Notes under the pieces: model-generated
What the model saw: only the letters and a program-made list of their open reading frames with translations
Database searches by the model: none
Told to the model about the DNA's origin: nothing
Shown: piece after piece, positions 61,360 to 64,000 of the stretch
Layout: each line of letters starts with the position of its first letter
Position numbering within the stretch: position 1 is the first letter of the stretch
Source of the DNA: JBDWFY01 sp039976075
GTDB taxonomy: Bacteria; Pseudomonadota; Alphaproteobacteria; Rhizobiales; Stappiaceae
DNA length: 64,000 nucleotides
Direction of reading: 5' to 3'
Assembly (NCBI GenBank): GCA_039976075.1
Contig: JBDWFY010000004.1
Coordinates: 310,001 to 374,000, forward strand
Program-made: the position numbers and the translations under genes

Positions 61360-61788
61360 GATTTTCATCCCTCCTGCAATAATCTGTTTGAGCGCGTTGC
61401 GCCCTCAATATCCTATCCAATACCCGGACTTCGCCACTGATTCTGTAATTTGGAGCACATTCCGGTCGAATAACCTTTCAATTGAACGCACCGCCGCCGT
61501 CGATTGACTTATTAAGCTGACAATTCGAAGGCTGCCTATGTCTTATTTTGGGGAGTATAGCTGAAATAAAATTTGTTGGGACTGAGGAAACGCGCTTTTT
61601 ATTCACATTTGACTTATCTAGACCGAACCTGACCAGATTAAGGGTCAAGACCTACTGAGTTTATCCAGCAAACCGATGTCCGGTATTCCTGGCCGGGCAT
61701 CGACCCCTGACAGTGCCTACCCGTCTCCCCAATACTCCGTTGGTTCATCCGCACAGAGCTGCGCGGATGAACCAAATGAAAACTATCA
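61360..61788. other. Intergenic region with hairpin beyond leuA
   Basis: No gene is supported. It carries the promoter of the peptidoglycan-binding gene and, at 61740-61775, a perfect 13-bp stem TTGGTTCATCCGC / GCGGATGAACCAA that probably ends leuA transcripts although no T-run follows. The remaining sequence is relatively AT-rich without structure that I can name. Confidence 0.45.
61740..61775 (-). terminator. Stem-loop downstream of leuA
   Basis: Thirteen-bp perfect arms, ten-base loop, 14 bp beyond the leuA stop. Lacks a U-tract, so it may be a 3'-end stabiliser rather than a strict terminator. Confidence 0.65.
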
Positions 61789-63510
61789 TTACGAACGTGA
61801 AGCAAGCAGTCTATTGACCGCCGAAACTACCGCTTCCAGGGACGCTGCGACAATATTCGTGCTGATCCCGGCACCAAAAAGTTTGCCGTCTGGATGTTCT
61901 ATCTCCATGTAGCAAATCGCCGCTGCGTTTGCGCCATGTTGCATGGAGTGCTCGGAATAGTCAGCAACTGTGAGTTCAATGCCGGTATGTTGTGAAAGGG
62001 CGTGCACAAATCCGTCAATCGGTCCCGTGCCCTGCCCCAAGATTTTCACTTCCCCTCCATTGTCGGCAATGGTTACTTCCACATCGCGGATGCCCCGTTT
62101 GTCGGATGCCGGATACGAATGGTGATCGATGTAGGAAAGCCGCCCACCGGGCTGATCGACATAGAGTTCCAAAAAGCGTTCGTAAATCTGCTGAGAGGGT
62201 AACTCTTTCTCCTGAGAATCCGTGATGTGCTGAATGTCGCCCTGAAACTCAACCTGCAGACCGCGCGGCAGGTTCAATCCGTAATCTGCCTGTAAAAGAT
62301 AGGCGATACCGCCTTTGCCTGACTGCGAATTGATGCGGATGATGGCTTCATATGTACGTCCCACATCTTGCGGATCGATAGGCAGGTACGGCACTTCCCA
62401 GATCTGACTGTTGGCGATTTTGCTGGCTTTCATTCCCTTGTTGATCGCGTCCTGGTGCGATCCGGAAAATGCGGTGTAGACCAACTCACCCACGTAAGGA
62501 TGCCGGGCTGAAATTTCCATCTGGTTCGAATACTCGTAGACATTTTTGATACGCTCGATATCCGAGCAGTCCAGTTTCGGATCAACGCCCTGTGTGAACA
62601 TGTTCAAGGCCAGAGTCACAACATCGACATTACCTGTCCGCTCGCCATTACCAAACAACGTGCCCTCCACTCGATCGGCACCTGCCATCAGACCAAGCTC
62701 TGTTGCGGCAATGCCGGTTCCCCTGTCATTGTGGGGGTGCAGGGACACGATGAGATTTTCTCGATTATCCAGCTGCCGGCACATCCATTCAATCTGATCG
62801 GCGTGGATATTGGGTGTCGACATCTCCACCGTTGACGGCAGATTGATGATCAGTTTGTTTTCCGGCGTCGGCTGAACAATTTCGGAAACGGCATTGCAAA
62901 TCTCCAGAGCCACTTCCAGTTCAGTGCCGGTAAAACTCTCCGGAGAATACTGAAATCGGTAGCCTCCGCCGCTTTTGGCAGCGATATCCGTCACCATCTT
63001 GGCCGCATCGACGGCAATCTGTTTGATGCCCGCCACATCTTTTGCAAACACGACACGTCGCTGCAATTCGCTGGTGGAATTGTAAAAATGCACGATAGGC
63101 TGTTTCGCACCGTCCAGCGCTTCGAATGTTCTGGTAATCAATTCCGGTCGACATTGCACCAGAACCTGCAACGAGACATCGTCCGGCACATCCTGCTCTT
63201 CGACGCACCAGCGGGCAAAATCGAAATCAGTTTGTGAGGCGGAGGGAAATCCAATTTCGATCTCCTTAAACCCCATATCGAGCAGCAACTGGAACATCCG
63301 CGATTTCCGTTCCTGCCCCATGGGATTGATCAGGGCCTGGTTGCCGTCGCGCAAATCGACGGAACACCAGATCGGAGCTTTTTCGATGCGCTTTGATGGC
63401 CAGGTTCGATCTTCAAGGCCGGTCAATGGATAAGGTTGATACTTTTGCGCCGCCTGCGGCATGCCTGCAATCTGATCCACAGCAGCCGGTGAAGTTGATT
63501 GTCCAGTCAT
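61789..63510 (-). CDS. leuA: 2-isopropylmalate synthase
   Basis: First enzyme of leucine biosynthesis, condensing acetyl-CoA with 2-oxoisovalerate. 573 residues, the longer form of LeuA. The catalytic domain opens with VDLRDGNQALINPMG, includes the metal histidines in VSLHPHNDRGTGIAATELGL and GNGERTGNVD, then a linker and the C-terminal LeuA regulatory domain (VTIADNGGEVKILGQGTGPIDGFVHAL) used for leucine feedback inhibition. It stands alone; no leucine-rich leader peptide could be found upstream. Confidence 0.95.
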   Translation of the reverse strand: MTGQSTSPAAVDQIAGMPQAAQKYQPYPLTGLEDRTWPSKRIEKAPIWCSVDLRDGNQALINPMGQERKSRMFQLLLDMGFKEIEIGFPSASQTDFDFARWCVEEQDVPDDVSLQVLVQCRPELITRTFEALDGAKQPIVHFYNSTSELQRRVVFAKDVAGIKQIAVDAAKMVTDIAAKSGGGYRFQYSPESFTGTELEVALEICNAVSEIVQPTPENKLIINLPSTVEMSTPNIHADQIEWMCRQLDNRENLIVSLHPHNDRGTGIAATELGLMAGADRVEGTLFGNGERTGNVDVVTLALNMFTQGVDPKLDCSDIERIKNVYEYSNQMEISARHPYVGELVYTAFSGSHQDAINKGMKASKIANSQIWEVPYLPIDPQDVGRTYEAIIRINSQSGKGGIAYLLQADYGLNLPRGLQVEFQGDIQHITDSQEKELPSQQIYERFLELYVDQPGGRLSYIDHHSYPASDKRGIRDVEVTIADNGGEVKILGQGTGPIDGFVHALSQHTGIELTVADYSEHSMQHGANAAAICYMEIEHPDGKLFGAGISTNIVAASLEAVVSAVNRLLASRS

Positions 63511-63913
63511 TCTTGTCTCTCGTTCTTCTCACAAGCTGAAAATGCCCGTACAACCAGACATATCACTTGGATATTAGGATTTTACTATTGATTTGAAGGA
63601 GCCAGCGCCTGCAGCGGATCGACCACCGGACGCTCCTTTTAACGAGCCCAGCGGTCGCCGATAAGGCCGAGAAGAAGACTGGAAAGCGCACGAATTGAAC
63701 CCACCGACCGATTTCTTCCGGTAGGGCCATCAATTTCGTATGCACATTTCGTCATTTCCAACATGGCTGCCGTTATAACCGCGCTGCTGCGCAGGGGCAA
63801 CCATGTCAAATGATGTTATTTGCTGTGAGTGATGATTGGAACACAATCCCTCCATGGACGGACAACGTCTTCCAAATCTCAGAATCGCAGGAAACCAAGG
63901 CCCGGCAGCGGAA
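63511..63913. other. Intergenic region upstream of leuA
   Basis: Holds the leuA promoter; no gene is supported. A weak GGAGC...GCTCC arm pair lies near 63600-63640. I looked for a leader peptide with leucine runs on the minus strand and found none. Confidence 0.4.
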
Positions 63914-64000
63914 TCATTCCTCGCGGAATGCCCTTGCAACCTGATCCGTCAGTGGTTGAACCAGATAGCTCAGAGCGGATCGTGCTTCTGTCTGGATAAA
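63914..64000 (-). CDS. HlyD-family type I secretion adaptor, C-terminal fragment (partial)
   Basis: The last 28 codons of a gene that begins beyond the window, reading FIQTEARSALSYLVQPLTDQ and ending VARAFREE-stop at 63914-63916. This ending closely matches the C-terminus of PrsE/HlyD membrane-fusion proteins, where FIQTGxRTALSYLxKPLTDQ is conserved. An ABC transporter gene of the type I secretion system would be expected further along. Only the tail is visible, so confidence is moderate. Confidence 0.6.
   Translation of the reverse strand, partial: FIQTEARSALSYLVQPLTDQVARAFREE

Noticed and set aside
63563..63745. Possible leuA leader peptide
   Set aside because: The frame has no leucine codon run, no good ribosome site and no clear terminator/antiterminator pair.
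63730..63939. Minus-strand frame of 69 codons
   Set aside because: It overlaps the end of the HlyD-type gene in another frame and shows no family features.
1..64000. tRNA, rRNA, CRISPR arrays, insertion sequences
   Set aside because: I looked for cloverleaf ends (TTCRANNC), rRNA signatures, regular spaced repeats and transposase motifs and found none that hold up; gene gaps are mostly short.

Overview
The window looks like a chromosomal segment of an alphaproteobacterium, probably a marine or coastal heterotroph of the Hyphomicrobiales type. The reasons are moderate GC content with G/C-ending codons, two TRAP transporter systems, a fused TAXI permease, PrsE/HlyD-type secretion, several LysR- and MocR-controlled catabolic islands, and no rRNA, tRNA or CRISPR. 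The genus cannot be fixed from the sequence, and the lineage statement is inference.

Layout. 1-3.2 kb: a TRAP permease (cut by the window edge) and quinone-linked D-lactate dehydrogenase. 3.2-4.3 kb: an Ada-type regulator and a DNA alkyl-cysteine methyltransferase. 4.4-7.5 kb: an ArsR regulator divergent from a NIPSNAP/ABM/EamA operon, then a PPOX flavoprotein. 7.5-8.4 kb: an anti-sigma/ECF sigma pair. 8.6-15.2 kb: a Na+/H+ antiporter followed by two Rieske-fused enzymes (glutamate synthase type and ThDP type), an uncharacterised protein and a K+-channel-like TrkA_C protein. 15.5-19.0 kb: an AT-rich accessory island with a Cro/CI-type regulator and a tandemly duplicated Imm11-like immunity cassette; the duplication copied the 3' end of the neighbouring DOPA-dioxygenase gene. 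19-21.8 kb: a ring-cleavage dioxygenase, a glutathionyl-hydroquinone reductase and a LysR gene.

22-24 kb: the RtcB/PrfH ribosome-repair pair behind a structured leader. 24-29.6 kb: a DM13 protein with its TetR gene, a class III cyclase, and an acyl-CoA dehydrogenase with LysR. 29.7-39.2 kb: polyphosphate:AMP phosphotransferase, transporters and regulators, and a Tat-exported isochorismatase-like hydrolase. 39-42 kb: a TAXI-TRAP system. 42.5-44.5 kb: a universal stress protein and an alanine/glycine symporter.

44.5-53.9 kb: a seven-gene, almost gapless minus-strand operon encoding class I HMG-CoA reductase, a UbiA prenyltransferase, a PEP-synthase-like phosphotransferase, a BtaA-like aminocarboxypropyltransferase, a polyprenol/phytol-kinase-like protein, a GNAT-like protein and an AMP-forming ligase, with a divergent TetR gene. 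This is the best candidate for an undescribed pathway, perhaps an isoprenoid-derived lipid or metabolite. 54.7-64 kb: a decayed nucleoside hydrolase gene, a SnoaL-like protein, an aminotransferase facing a MocR regulator across clear inverted repeats, a hydroxyisobutyrate-dehydrogenase-like enzyme, an exported peptidoglycan-binding protein, leuA, and the 3' end of an HlyD-type adaptor gene.

Gene starts were set by Shine-Dalgarno sequences and family length where possible. All functions are read from motifs by eye; no database search was run.
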